64,000 nt of DNA, taken from Tanytarsus gracilentus (lineage: Eukaryota > Arthropoda > Insecta > Diptera > Chironomidae). The position numbers were made by a program, and so were the translations under genes. Positions 1 to 14,300 of the stretch are shown in pieces (position 1 is the stretch's first letter; every line of letters begins with the position of its first letter). The notes below the pieces were generated by a model. The model was not told the DNA's origin and did not search any database. It worked only from the letters and a program-made list of their open reading frames with translations. The stretch is from positions 7,553,501 through 7,617,500 of the forward strand of contig JAXRKN010000045.1 in assembly GCA_038502055.1 (NCBI GenBank), in the 5' to 3' direction.

Positions 1-2326
1 CATTCAACTCCTCGTTGGCAAAGGCTTCGTCCAAAAATTATTTCAAGCTGAATCAGAATTTCTGCTCAGATTAAAGACAACAAAAGCTCCATAAAATGAG
101 AAAGAGATGAATGTGATGATATTTATCCATCATTATTAACACACAATTTATTATTTTGTTGTTGTGCGCTGGAAAGATTTCATTGTACTTTTTTTTGTGC
201 TAACTCGAGTTTGTTGGCCTTAAACTTTTTTTTCAACATTCGCTCAGTAATCACAACATATGTTTTTATTACTAGAGAGGGTCGCACTTTTTTGTGTGCT
301 TGCGATATCGCTATAAAATTTTGTGGCAGTATACTTTGGGTTGTGTTATATGCTTGCAGTAAAAAAATAGAAAAATAAAAATAGGACTGTACTGTAAAAT
401 GTGATAGAGTCATTGTAAAATTTGTGGACATTCTGTTTGTAGAACTTTCCTTTCATAAATTTATAAAAGTTCTATCATTGCGCTTTGCTGTCATTGTTGA
501 CTGAGGATGTAATGGAAATTGTAAAGCAATGATAGGAAATGATTCCATAGAATTAACAGGAACATTGTAAGTTTTTTTTCGGATAACTCATCAACATAAC
601 TTTTCCATTTCCACAAGCGCTTTTCAAGGACTTTTGCCTGAACATCAGTTGGTGTTAAATACGACAAAGTTGAGGTTTCTTTCATCCATGACGAATTAAC
701 TTGATGTTAACAGCTCTCGAAGTGCACTGCGACAATTGCTGATTTAAATGTGTAAAATGATTAATTCAAAAAACTTCCTGAGTGATTTATGAATGAGAAA
801 ATTTTCAAACGTGCTTTAAATTTCGTGTTTATTCGTGTAAGCACAAAACTTTTCAATCTTTATTTAATTCTGATTTGGTTTGAAATTTCCATTGTTGTTT
901 GAAAATGGCAAAAAACTTCCAAGCGAACAAATTTGAATAGAAATTAATTTCTTAATGGCGAATGAACTTTTAATGAAAGTTTAAGATTTTATTCGAAAGT
1001 TTTGTTGGAAATTTCCAGAGTTAAAACTTCAACTTTGGTGTGTGTTTGCATCAACGGTGTTCATGTATGTTCATATGTGAAAATTCTCAAGTGTATAAAA
1101 ACACAATTTTCAAATTCTAAATTGAATTATTCTGAGAACTGTCTCAAGAGAGTTCTCTTAATAACGAGCATCAACCCCAAATAAACATTTTTAAATTCAA
1201 AAATAATAAATTAATGTTGCTTCATTATAATAAGGATAACAACGTTGTAAATGTTTTCAACTTAACATTCACTAAGCGGAAAAATTTCCTCGTGCAGCCG
1301 AAAAGAGATCGGAAAATAATTTGAAATATTTCTTAAGTGCGCGTGTGAGTAAGACTGTAGAGGTATTAAATTGAATTAAGTGGTTAAAGATTCTAGAACA
1401 AGCTTTTTAATGAGGGTTGTCATAGAATTTTAAAATAAGCTTTGACGTCAAAATGAAGATTTAGAAAATATTGTGAATTTACTTAAAATAATTCGTGAAC
1501 ATAAAAAAATAGAATCTAAATTTTAATTTACCCTAAAGTTAGAATAATTTTCTTATTAATCCATCAAAATTTGATCTATTAGAATTGTATTAAAATTCTA
1601 TTAAAATCTATGTTACATCTAAGAGTGCTTTAAAGACTAAAAAAATTAAAACCAAAATTTTTCTATCTTCAAAACAAAAAAAAAATTTCAAAGTCTCGGT
1701 AAAATTATTTTTCAAAACACGACAGCAAAATGGTTTTGGATCGCCACAAGAAAGAAAAATTAAAGAAGCTTAAAAAGATATTTTTGTAGAACACCAAAGA
1801 GAGCAGAAGAGATAAATGATGCTTAATGCTTCTGAGAATATTTAAATGATAATTTTTTTGAGCGAGACATTTTTTTAATTGTCTTATTTTTTATCTTTAC
1901 AGAGAGAGTAAAATTAAGACCTCAGACTTAAGGCAAAGAAATGAAAAGATAAAGGACAGGAGATTTTTTCCGCACGAAGTGGTTCCGCATAATTAAAGGA
2001 AGTGAATATAGAATGAGAGAGAGACGAGCAATTAATGACATTTTTCATTCTGTTCATGATTCGGAGAACTGAAAAAGCAGAAGTGAAACCACTAGCTTGG
2101 GATAAAATTCCGTCCTCGTACAGCTCTGTGATAAAATTTTTTGATCAAAATGACCGCAAGCTAGTTGAGAGTGAAAATGAAAAAAGTGCAGGCATCTCGA
2201 ACTTTTCTAATTTAATTTCAGTGAGTGTTATCAATTTAGTGTCAGACATGATATACGTGCTGAGAAAATAGTGTGGAAAATATTTTTTATTTAGTTCAGC
2301 GATCAAAGGAGAAAAAATAAATTATC
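1..2326. other. non-coding, upstream of tachykinin receptor
   Basis: No convincing coding exon is visible. Short open frames here have no recognisable motif. A 5' UTR exon of the receptor could lie near 1904, after a pyrimidine-rich stretch ending in TTTACAG, but this is weak. An in-frame TAA at 2318-2320 sits just before the receptor ATG, so that ATG is not an internal methionine of a longer exon. Confidence 0.5.
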
Positions 2327-5300
2327 ATGACAAGCAATCTACACTCACTGCTGGAGTATCAGGCTTTAAGGAGCAGTTTTATGCCATCGGAAAATTTTAC
2401 AGACTTGTACAATGGCACATCATCATCACCGTTCGAAGATTTATACAGCACGCAAGCTTCAAATGCGTCTTACAATGAGACGTGAGTAAAATTTTAATAT
2501 TATTCAAAATAAATTTTTACGAACATTCAAGAAAAAAAAATTAAACCTTTTTTAGATGTCAGAGATAAAAATGTGAGAAAATATTTTTTTTCTTAGAACT
2601 CTTCGATCTGAGTTCTTTATTTTTCTTTTTCTATCAAATTATTTTTCAATTTATTGACTTTCTAAATAGATAAAATAACAATAAATGGATTGTAAAGTTG
2701 AAACATTTCACAGCAAAAATGACTCATAAAAATATGCAAAGAAAACCCTTTATCTCAGTTTATGGGGCTTTCTTAGGGATTTAGGTTATGTTGAAATATC
2801 TAAAAGGGATGTAAAAAAAATTTTGCAAGAAGTTATAAATTCAAAAAATGAATTATTTGAATAAAATGAACTTGAAAAATTTCGAGTGCATTCATAGCTT
2901 TTAACATCAACCTCAAAAGTTATTTAAATGACGCAAACTTCATTTGCATGTCTTCAATTTTCTTAGAAGCTTTTATTTGAGACAAAGAAAATCATCACTA
3001 TAAAGCTTCCAGATCAATCGCCGCATGTTCATCCCATTCAATTTCTTCACAAACAACATCTGCGTCATATGTCGATAACAATAGTAAATATAGCAAAATG
3101 AAAGAAATCAATAAAGTCGCTGAATTTATTTGATATTAGAAATCGATTATGGGATAACTTCGACAGCGAGTGAGAAATCTTAAGGTCGTTTGTCAATTTT
3201 GAGAAATGAAAGCATGTAGACGGAAGATGAGTGATGTTAACTTTTTATTTGCTCTCGAAGAAGGGATTTTTAGATTTCACATGGGCCATTTCACAATTTT
3301 TGGACTTGTCAACACTGTTTAAGTGGACACATTATCCATCAAAGTTTTTAAAGAAAATATTTAACAGAATTTTTAATTTTCTGAACTAAAGGATTAAAAT
3401 TTAGATCAAAATTCATGGATCCTCCCTAAAAATGTTGAAGAGAATTTGATGTCTAACCTTCTTTGCTTACAATACAAGATTCGGATTAAATTTGGTTATC
3501 AATCAATATGAGAAAGGGTTGAATTTTAACAACGAAGAACATCAATACAAAAAAAAATATTTCTAAGTTTTATGGCCAAGCTAAAAAGTTTTCTCTTTTA
3601 TAAAAATTTAAATCCTGATATTATGCAAATTTAGCTCGTGGAAAGATATCTCAAAAATTCTAAAGTAGTCACCCTCCACAATATTCATGAATGACGCCTA
3701 AATTCCACTTTTACAATTCTCTAGGAAAAATCAATTTACCATTTCGAAATTGAATTTTATTGTAATGGAAATTTCATAGTGCCGAAATCTTGAAAAAATC
3801 TTAAAGAAAGATCGTCAACGTGACAAACTCATGTACAATCAGTCTTCGTAATGGCAGTTCAGATGTGCATCATTTGTGGGAAAACCCATTTCAAAGCGAT
3901 TTGTACAAACAACCAGCAGTAGTTGGTGTGATACGATTTTAAAACGGTTTCTGAGGAGAAAAGATTTTAGGGTCATTCATAAATTAGGTCACGTAGGAAT
4001 TTAAAAAATTTGTTATTTCAAACTCAAAAAATTTTAAAAAAAATTAGATTTATAAAATTAGAAAATAATTAATTTTCCAAAACCACCCTTTGCCACTTGA
4101 TATGAAAAACCTTTAATATTTTTATTCCTTTTAATTTACTGCCTTAAGATTGTGAACGCAATATTGCTGCCATTTCAACGGAAATAGCCATAAAAATAAT
4201 TTTTATTATGCAATTTCAGGAACTGCATTCGAAAAAGATTGCGATCGTAGATGTTGAGAACGGAAGAGCATTTTCCTAATGTTTCTCTTTTATGATGCAT
4301 CAAAATGTGATAGAAATAAAATCTTTTTTATCTTTCAATAATTAAATGTTTGGAGTGAAATTCGAGATTTAAAAGTGATAAAATTGTCAAGTGACAATTT
4401 TTTTCTAATTTTAAAAAGGTTTAAGCTCAAAAAATCTCAAAATTTTCTGACACCATTTCGAGTGATTTACGGAATTCTCTTTGCATCCAAAAATTTTATA
4501 ATATCAAATTTTTCTCTCATGCACACGTAAGAATAAAAGTGTGAAATAAAATAAATGTTTCAATTTGTCATCTTGCTCGGTATCTCTCTCGACTGACTGA
4601 GTGGAACTTTTTCAATTTTCCCTTTTTCACCATTTTTCTCATGTATGACACAAAAGAGCGAAAAATGAGAGCAAAGGCAAAAAGGTGTCTGTTTTGAATG
4701 AATCAATTTATGGAATTGAGAATTCCGCTTTCAAATTCTTTCACTCGCACTCTTTTTTTACTGTCGCCTTCCGTAAAGTGCTTCATTCATATTAAATGAC
4801 AAAGAAAGTTTTCTTCTTATTCATTATGTTTATATTTTCTCTTTGGTTGCTTATTATTGTGTGAAATTGTCATCTGCTTGTCAAAGCCAAGATAGTTCCA
4901 TCTCCTTCTTGCTTTAAGTCATAAAAATTCTTTTCTGCTATTTAAATATGACTTTTTCATTGTAATAACAAAAATTATGTTTACGCTACGAGGAAAATGA
5001 GAAATCTCATGGAAAATTGTTTACTATAGATTTAGAAAACAAAGAGCGGAAGGAGTTGAAGAATGAAATAAAAAATTTGGAAAGGGTTAAACAAATTTTG
5101 ACGTCAAATATTAGAAATAAATTTAGGGAAGAATCTATAATTTTCACCAGTCTTAAAAAATTTTAATTTTAAAGGTATTTAAATGAAATTTTTAATCGAA
5201 CTTTACTCAATACTTTTATTTACAAATTAGAATGTTAAAAAAAAATGTCCAAAGCTTTTGTAAAAAAAGTCTCCATTTGTTTCAAGAGTTTTATTTATAA

Positions 5301-8300
5301 AAAGAAAAAAATTCTTCTGATTGTTCATTAAAAATAAATTTCACAAAGAAGATTTAAATTTCCTTGAGTGTTTTTCAACCTTCACTTAAATCTAACGAAA
5401 AAAGATGTTTTGCCTTAATGTTTTGTTTTGAATCTGTTTAATTACTTAATTAACTTATCGAGTCAACAGTTCAAAAAAGGTCTGAGTTATTATTCAAATT
5501 TTCAAGAAATTTTGCACCGTAATTAGAAATTTTGTAGATCTTGAAATTAGTTTGATTTAAATCGCATTAAATTGTAATTAGAACATGTGATGTGTATAAA
5601 TATTATTTGTTCTTGTTTCTAATTAGTGCTCTCATGAAATTAATATTCTTACATCTGTGGGATTTCATCACCTTAATTAATAGAAATTCTCATAAATTGT
5701 ATAGAGATATATTATGAGAAAGTAACACTTATCAACTGTGCTAAGGATCATCAATTAATTTCAAATAACACAAAAACTATGATGTAAAAGTGAAATGAAC
5801 CGAAAAATGAGCTAAGCTTCGCTTCCCAAGCATCCGCAAAAAAAACATAAAATTGATCAATGCTCGCATGACTGCATCAAGTTTTAATTAAATCTCCAAC
5901 CAAGAAATATATTGAATTTTTCCTCTCGTGCTACGACCAATATCACTCTTGTCCTTAAATTGAGACTTTTTCGTGATGAAAAAGCATCATCGTGACAATT
6001 TAAGAATGAAAGAATTTTTTCATACATAAGCGAGGGTTCCATATCAATTTCATCATGCTGAGACACACACGCAGCATCCAAACTGTAACGTTCCTAAAGT
6101 TCATACAAAAACTGAATATAAAGATATTTTAGGTGAGGTGGAAGAAGAACCTAAAATATAATTGTGACTTTGCTCCGTTACATAAAATTTTAGTAATTTT
6201 AAAAATTTAAGTATAAAGTTTTGCTGAGTTTTTAAGAAAAATATTTTAAATACCTCACACCACACCGGTAATTCAATTTTTTTAAATTCTAATGTAGATT
6301 TCGCGTTTTGCATGACAATTAACAAATGCTGTCAGAAATTATTTAACAGAGATAAACAAAACGAAAATTAATTAGGATGAAATTTATTGTTGGTAATTTA
6401 AAGGATTTGCAGTCTTATAATTTTTTGTAGACACAAACCTTTAAGTACATGAATGAAATCGCGTCATACATCATTATGAATATAATTTTATAAAAAGCTC
6501 ATTGTTATTCCACCAGAAAATATTTTATTCATTTTCCTCGTGCTTATTCAAGAAAATTGTTTAAAATTTTGAAACGTTGCGTCAAACTTTTAAATGTTGT
6601 GATAACTATGAGTTATTAAAATCAATATTATTCAGCATTCGACCTATTCGAAATAGAAATTATTTAAGCTTGAAAAGAAAAAGATTTGTTGCTCGGAAAA
6701 AATTATTTTGAACTTCATTTAACATTGAACTAACATGTGCTTGACTGAGTGGATTGTTCGCTCAATGGGATTACAATTTAAAGCTCCTTCCGTTATATTT
6801 AAGCTTCAAAAATAACTTCACGAAGCTTCTTTGTGTGATAAGGTGCGAGGATAAATTTTTAAGCCTTGCGTTTAAATTTATTGGTTGAAAAATTTAATAA
6901 AATAAAGTTTCATTGCAAGGATTTTTTTTCAATAACGTCAGAAAGTTTGTAAAAGTTCAAACTATGTGCAGCGAGCTTTTAATGCCATAAGTTTGTAATT
7001 TATAACGTCTGTCTCATTAAACACCGTAGAATTAATTTGAAGATTCTCGATATTACATTTCAAACTCCTTCCAGACGGATCAACTTGTTACAAAACTTAA
7101 AACTTTGCGCTTTCAATGTTAAGCTAAAAGTATTTTTCACATTTCTCTTCTGACATTGTTAAATTCTCTCCTCTCATGGCAAAAAGTAATATTTTAATCG
7201 ACACAATGCATTTTTCTTCCACATCCTAACAGGGATACGACCAACAACATGTACATTTTACCATGGTGGCGGCAAATTCTGTGGAGCATTCTCTTCTTTG
7301 GCATGATTGCCGTAGCGACGATTGGTAATGTGGCCGTTATTTGGATCGTCCTTGCACACAAACGTATGCGGACGGTCACAAATTATTTTATACGTGAGTT
7401 GATATTAATTAACCTCAATTCATGAGATAACGAAATTTTTTCCTTCTCTTTTTCTAGTGAATCTCTCCATTGCTGATGCGATGGTCTCAACTTTAAATAC
7501 AACACTCAATTTTGTATACATGTTAAACTCAAATTGGCCTTTCGGATATCTCTTCTGTAAAATATCACAATTTGTAGCAAATACAAGCATATGTGCTTCA
7601 GTTTTCACTCTAATGGCCATCGCCATTGATAGGTGAGTTAATTTTTATAACTGACTGAGCTTCATATGAAATTTAATTTTAATTAATATGCTCGCGAAAA
7701 TAATTAATTTTTAACAGCCTCCGCACAATTTTCGGATCTGACGATGACGTCGAGAAAAAGCGGTTAAATAATTTCATTTTAATTGCTACCCTAATTAGTT
7801 TAATTAAGCTCCACTGTTCGATAAAAATGAGAAAATTCTCGAGAATATTTTGATTTATATAATTAGAGTCATTTTAAAGGAAATTTTGATTGATAATAAA
7901 TAAAGAAAAGTGTCACAAAATGTCACAAATTGAAATTCTATGCTGTCTCTTTGGTAGCAAGTGATGGGTGTATAATTAATAACACTCAAGAGACAATTTG
8001 AACAAAATTAAAGCAGATGATTGTAATTAGTGAGAATATAAAAGCGGGTGAGGGATTTTAATCTGCTTAAAATTTATGAGAGTTCTGATGTGTTCACGAA
8101 AATACAAAATTTAATCTTGACAATAAAACCCAGATAAACAGTTTGTGGCTTTGCTCTTCTTTTATCGAAATAAGTAAAGAGCTTTCGAAATAAAAAATTT
8201 ACTGGTAAATTCCTAAAGAGGATTCAACAAGGTGTGGTGAAATTTTTGCTACAAATTAAAATTTTTGTTCGTATCTTAGTTCTTGAAAAAGCACTCAAAA

Positions 8301-11300
8301 TTTATTAAAATTTAATTAACATCGTCTGTAAAATCAATAAATTGCTGGGTTTGTAATTAATTTAGCACCTTAATGTAAATTTAATCATTATCTTTGTTTG
8401 TCTTGAGCCTGAAAACCTCAATCATCATCATCATCATCGTCGCTGTTGGCATGCAACAGCTCAAAGAGAATCTCAAATTACTCAGCTGCATTTCATCATT
8501 ATTAAGGTCTTATTAAAATTTTATGCACCATAGGAATTTTCATTTGCTTCATTTTTATTATAACTGTCAGTGCATTAAAAAGAGAACAGGGAAATGAAAA
8601 TAAATGAGAACCTTCAAAGAAGTGACTCAATGAACGTATTTGATGTCAATTTATGTAGAGAAAGTTGTTTAAAAAGCTTTTTTAATCCATGGGAGGGACA
8701 TTCTGGGTTTTAATTTTTAAAGTTTTATGATAATTTATTTTCTCTGAAAGAAAATTGAGTTATTTTTTTGCCTGGATTTGATTTAAATTTATGTTGAAAG
8801 ATAACTTGTGTGAACAATGAAAAAGTATTTCTTTAACAACTTTTTCATTTTGACTTGAATGATGTCATTTTATTCATGATAAAATAAGTTTACAAAACTT
8901 TTCAAGCATGAGAATTTCAGTGAGCTAAATTTAACCGGACAACGGAACAAAAGGACTTTACACAATTTAAAAACATTTCACAAAGGAAGAATTCGAGCAG
9001 TCTGCAGATTCCTTTTATGAAAGTTTTATGAAGTTTTCTTTAACTCTCCTTTTGAAATTTTGTCAAAATATTTGTTCCTTCTTTTATTACTTAAAGCTGG
9101 CCTTCTTTGTAAAAGTTTAGTTCGAAGGCTTTTCTGAAATTGAAAAGATAAAATTCATTTTATGGGAAAAATAAACTTTTAAGGAATTGAATTTTTTAAT
9201 GCTTTCATAAATTAAAGGGAGCTTCCTAAAAATTTACAAAAATTAATTGCTGAATCAAATTTGAACCTAAAATGTAATTAAAACGGATTAATTTAAACAG
9301 ATTTATTACCTGTAAATTGCTCAAATTATTTCACAATTTTTCTACTCCTAGACATTGAAACTAAAGCACTCAGCTTGTTGACCTGCCCACCCCTTAATTA
9401 TTCGCTCTTGAAAGCTTCAACAACGCGTTCAATTAAGCAAAACAATGAACTTTAATTACGAGCAGAAAATGTTGTGAATTGAAGCAAGTCAATTTGCTAC
9501 AAAAAAGGCACAAATTCACGTTCTTTTTTGGAGCAATTAGTAATGATTTATGTGGTTGCCGTTTTTTAAACGGAGTTTATGGAACAATGGAATTTTTATT
9601 TACCGCGAGGAAATACTTGTTAGAAGGGTTGTTGATACATTGAGATTGAGAAAAAATAATTTATAGTTATAAACTTTTTTAATGACGAAGAAAATTTAAT
9701 TTTTTAAATGAGAAAATGTAAAAAATTTAAAGATTTTCCATTTCAACAATTTTAAATCAACATTTCTATTTGTCAAGTTCAAAGTCAAATGACAATAAAA
9801 ATTGAGCAAAAATCTCATAAAAAATCTTTTATTTCCGTCATTCAACATTTTTGCTATAATTTGCATCATAAAAGAGATCACTGGCTTAGAAATCGAAATA
9901 AAATGGATGAAATTTAATTTTTAGTGACGAGCGACATCGTGATTGAATTTAAAGTGAAAGCCCAAAATTAAAAAAGTTAGATAAATTTTTATTAAACTTT
10001 TAAAGAACAAAAAATGAAAATTTGCTATTGAATAAAAATATTTCTCAAAGCTCATTTAAGCTCCCACTCTCCGAGGACGTCCTTCAGTCAACAGTGCTTT
10101 TGTCACTTCATCAAAATTTTCTTTCTCAGGCAATTTTCTTTCACAAATTAATTTTCTCTGTCTCAAATTGCCCTTTAATCGGTGTAATAATTCAATTACC
10201 AACGCCTTAATTCACAATTATTCGAAAATTTTCAACTCTTGTTAATTTTTTTTATTACAAATTTAATCGCGATCGCAATACATGAAGTTCACGTGACTCA
10301 AATCTGGAACAAAAAATGCAAATAAAATTGTTCTCTGTATTTTTTTACAACAGTGAATATTTTTCCGAAAAAAAGGGTTTCGAAAAATTTATAAAAGCTC
10401 GGTCAATTCATGCGGAGCGACTTAGTAGCGCAAAATAAATTTCAATTGGCATATCGAATACTCACATCGAGCAGTGCAAACTCAGAGCTCTTTGCGGGTT
10501 TAGTTGAAATTAATTTTGTATCGCACTCAAGTGGATTGGATACAACGAAGGCCAGAGTGTGTGCAATAAGACTTATTTGAAGCAAAAAAAAATTGATAAA
10601 GTGGAAATATTAGAAGTGCCGTATGAAGTAACAGAAGGATAAGAGATGATGATAAATTACCGAAAAAATTTCTTTGCAATTTTATCAATTTATTTAATAA
10701 GGGTAAATATTGAATAAGTGCTGTGTTCATGAGTGTACATGAAGAAGAAAAACTTTTGCCATATTTCATAACGGCATTAAAAGTTGTCACAAAAGCAATT
10801 TCCTGCCATCTCTTCTAATGTACTTGACGCTTTTAATTCACTCACATTGTTGTGAGAGTGATAAAGAGTGAAATTTTTAAGAGTTCAAGGGATGGACACT
10901 CGAATTATTTTATTTTTAACATAAGCGTCCATCCCTTAAACTCGGATCAAAAAATTTTGTGACTAAAATTTAATGTTTAGATTACGTCAATTAAATGCCA
11001 ACAACAACAACAAATGATGAGCAATCACCACCAGGCTCAGCAGATTCAGAACCAGTATCAGCAGCAGCAGTTGTCGGGCAGTAATTCACTTAGGCCAATT
11101 TGGAAGTTTTCGTCCTTTTTTCAAGGGAACGTCGAGTATCAGTGCTATCAAAAGTGCTTTCCCATCGTTCCATCGCAGCCTCAAATGCTGGTTGAATTAT
11201 GTAATAAGATTTGTCCCTTCCGACCAAACATTCCGGAATGTGCTAAGTGTGCACAAATTTATGCGCAATCGGTACCGCCTACGCCGGGAGATTTTAGCCG

Positions 11301-14300
11301 AAAGACAATGCACACACAGCCGGAGGCAGTTGTCGTTGAGCCGGAGACTCATGCGATTATGTTCACACCCGAAATTGTGGTCAATGGTTTCCAACGCAAG
11401 CAATGCTGCTACTTGGATCAATGCCGAACTGTGCCGCTTCAAGCTAAATGTGATCCAATCTGCTACGAACCATGCGATTCGGTATGCACTGGTCGCTGTC
11501 AAGTTAATCCACAATGTCCACACGAGTGCGATAGAATTAAGCGAGAACAATATAAACTTCGTTACCGAATGTGGCTGGTACAAAAATTGAATGAAATTAA
11601 GCAGAAATACCGAGCCATGGCCACGGCGTGTTTGTTGCGAACAAGACTTGCATTCGTTGGTGAGGTTCAGAACTATTATCAGGCTGCAAGAGGTGCACTC
11701 AATGATGCACCTCTGGGATTAAGTGATGAGACCACACCGCAAGATAAAGAAACTCCAATGAATGATGAACAAAAAGACTCTCAACAGGATCAAATGTCAA
11801 ATCAACAGCAATAAAGGAAAATTTTGGATGTTAAAAGTAGATTTTTAATTTTTTTCTTTAGCTGAAAATTCAGAGGGAGTTTCACTCTGGTGGTAAACTA
11901 AAAAATTTCTACTGGAGTAAAATTTCTTAAGAAACTTTTTCGTTTAAATTTTGATTTTAAAAATTTGGAAATAATTTTTCAAATTAAAATATTTTTATCA
12001 AAAACTCAAATTTTTATGAATTTTATTTTCCGCATATTTTGCGTTTTACATTGGAGGAAACCACGAGAATGTGAGCGAACTGCCAAACAAAATAAGGAGC
12101 AAAGCTCAAAGTGCTAAATTGAGCATAAAAGCGTCGAAGTGAGATGAGGCGAAAAAATATACTTTTATTAAGTTATCAAGTGAGATGGGCGGAAAAGAAC
12201 ACGAATCGCGAGTTGGTGGGTGTTACTTACATTTTATTCAGAATAAAGTTCAAGGATATCATTTTCATTCAAAATATTCGCTCTAAACCGCTTAAAAGAG
12301 AATAAAAAATGAGTGTGGTCAAGAATGAAAAATATTTTATGGAAAATTTTAGCATGGTGGGTGATAAAGGATAACTGGGTAGGAATTTCACTAAAAAGAA
12401 GTAAAGAGTTTTTTAATATTAAAAAATTATGCAAAATTTTCGAAATTTTAAAATACCAAAGTTGTTCACCCCTTGATATTTTCGAGACCATTTCTCATCA
12501 TAATAAATTTAATTTACCCGCAAAATTTATTTTTCATCTTAAACTCACGAAATCCGATTAAGAAATTAAATGAAATATTTTGCTTCATAAATTAATTGAA
12601 GCAAATTTTCGGCACCTGGAAAAATTCACAAAATTAAATTGCCGAAAGAAAATTATCATTGCAAAAACTTTTTTCATTATCTCAGTGAAGTTCGCATAAA
12701 TCAATTCGAATTAAAATCTCATCACAATTAATTGAGAAAAGAAAAACAAGATGGGTCTGCAAACGGCGTTGCCATTTCCAATAGCTCCGCATAGATTAGT
12801 ACCCTACTCCGTTGCAATGGACATTAGTGGCACTCATGGCCGGCCATGAAGGACATTCTTCAAAAATCATCTATGTAAATCGATTCCTGATGCTATAACG
12901 ACTTCAACGATACCCATGAAGCCATAGTTCTGAAAAATGAACATTAGTAGCACTCCTGGCCGTCCATGATGGACATTCCTCAAAAATCGTCAGTGTCAAT
13001 CGATTCCTGATGCAATGACGAGTTCAACGACATACATGAAGCCATAGTTCTGAAAAATGGACATTAGTGGCACTCCTGGCCGACCATGATGGACATGCCT
13101 CAAAATCATCAATGTCAATCTATTCCTGATCCAATGACGAGTTCAACGATACCCATGAAGCCATAGTTCTGAAAAAAGGACATTAGTGGCACTCCTGACC
13201 AACCATGATGGACATTCCTCTAAAATCGTCAATGTCAATCGATTCCTGATGCAATTACGAGTTCAACGATACCCATGAAGCCATATAAGAGAAAATTTGT
13301 ATGAAAAAGGACATTTTTGCACTCAGGGACGGTCCTTGGAGGGTCATACCTCAAAACAAAATACTTCTTGCACAACTAGAGCCAAAACCCGATCTTTAGC
13401 CACAAACCCGAATCAAATCCAACCAGCCGTTCTTGAGATATGGCGTTCACTAAGATCGTAAGAAAGTAAGAAAGTGAGAAAGTAAGAAAGTGAGAAAGTA
13501 AGATGACTTAAATGGCTCTAACTCCTTGTAGGATCAACCGATTTCAAATCTGTTTTCGCCAGTTTGTAGGGTTTGACTAGGCCTATCATTTGAGTATAAG
13601 TTTTGAAATTGCAAAATGTAATGTCTTGGCACTAGGGGCCGAAAACAGGTTTTGGAAAAATCCAAAATTAATATATAGCGGAGCTATAATTGTTCAAATT
13701 TGCCCCGCTGCTACGTCCACTCGTCATGAATCACAAGAGGGATGTAAAATTAATTATTTGCACATGACTGCACACACTTGAGAACTGTGTATGTTCAATT
13801 TTCCACACTTGACTTAGCAAAATGCACAAATGAGATGCGATTTGTTAAATGAACTCAGCCGCAACCATTTGAGTGAAACTTATCGTAAGCTAAGCAAGCA
13901 ACATTGTGAAGTACTCGAGGCAGTGAATGGATTTAATATCAATTGTGGTTGGAAATGAAATAGTGAGGATTAAAATTTACCTTCAACTGTTACTAAGTGT
14001 TTGTCTTAGTCGCACAGAAAAGTTTACGAGCAATTTATTTGCGTGACTTTGTGTTATTCTGAGGGATGAAAAATTTTCATGTTGAATAAAATTAAAAAAG
14101 CTCATCCCTAGGAATTCACCTTCAAGCTCTTTTTAGAGTTATCATTCGTTCCGCAATAAAGCTGAGATTTATTAAATCCTTCACAATTACCTTTTCAATT
14201 CTTGCTCATAAGTCCAATAAACAAATTCTACTCCTTCGTTGTTCACAAAGTTGCACGTGGATGCAACGGAATATTGCATTTCTTTTCTCTGTTTCCAGCT

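Noticed and set aside
2035..2271. 78-codon frame just upstream of the receptor
   Set aside because: No motif, and an in-frame stop separates it from the receptor start. At most an upstream ORF in a 5' UTR.
7194..7626. Minus-strand frames at the receptor exons
   Set aside because: Antisense shadows of exons 2 and 3 of the tachykinin receptor.
11192..11590. Two 128-132 codon frames overlapping the nested gene on both strands
   Set aside because: Shadows of the Cys-rich frame; their composition lacks the ordered Cys blocks and they have no start context.
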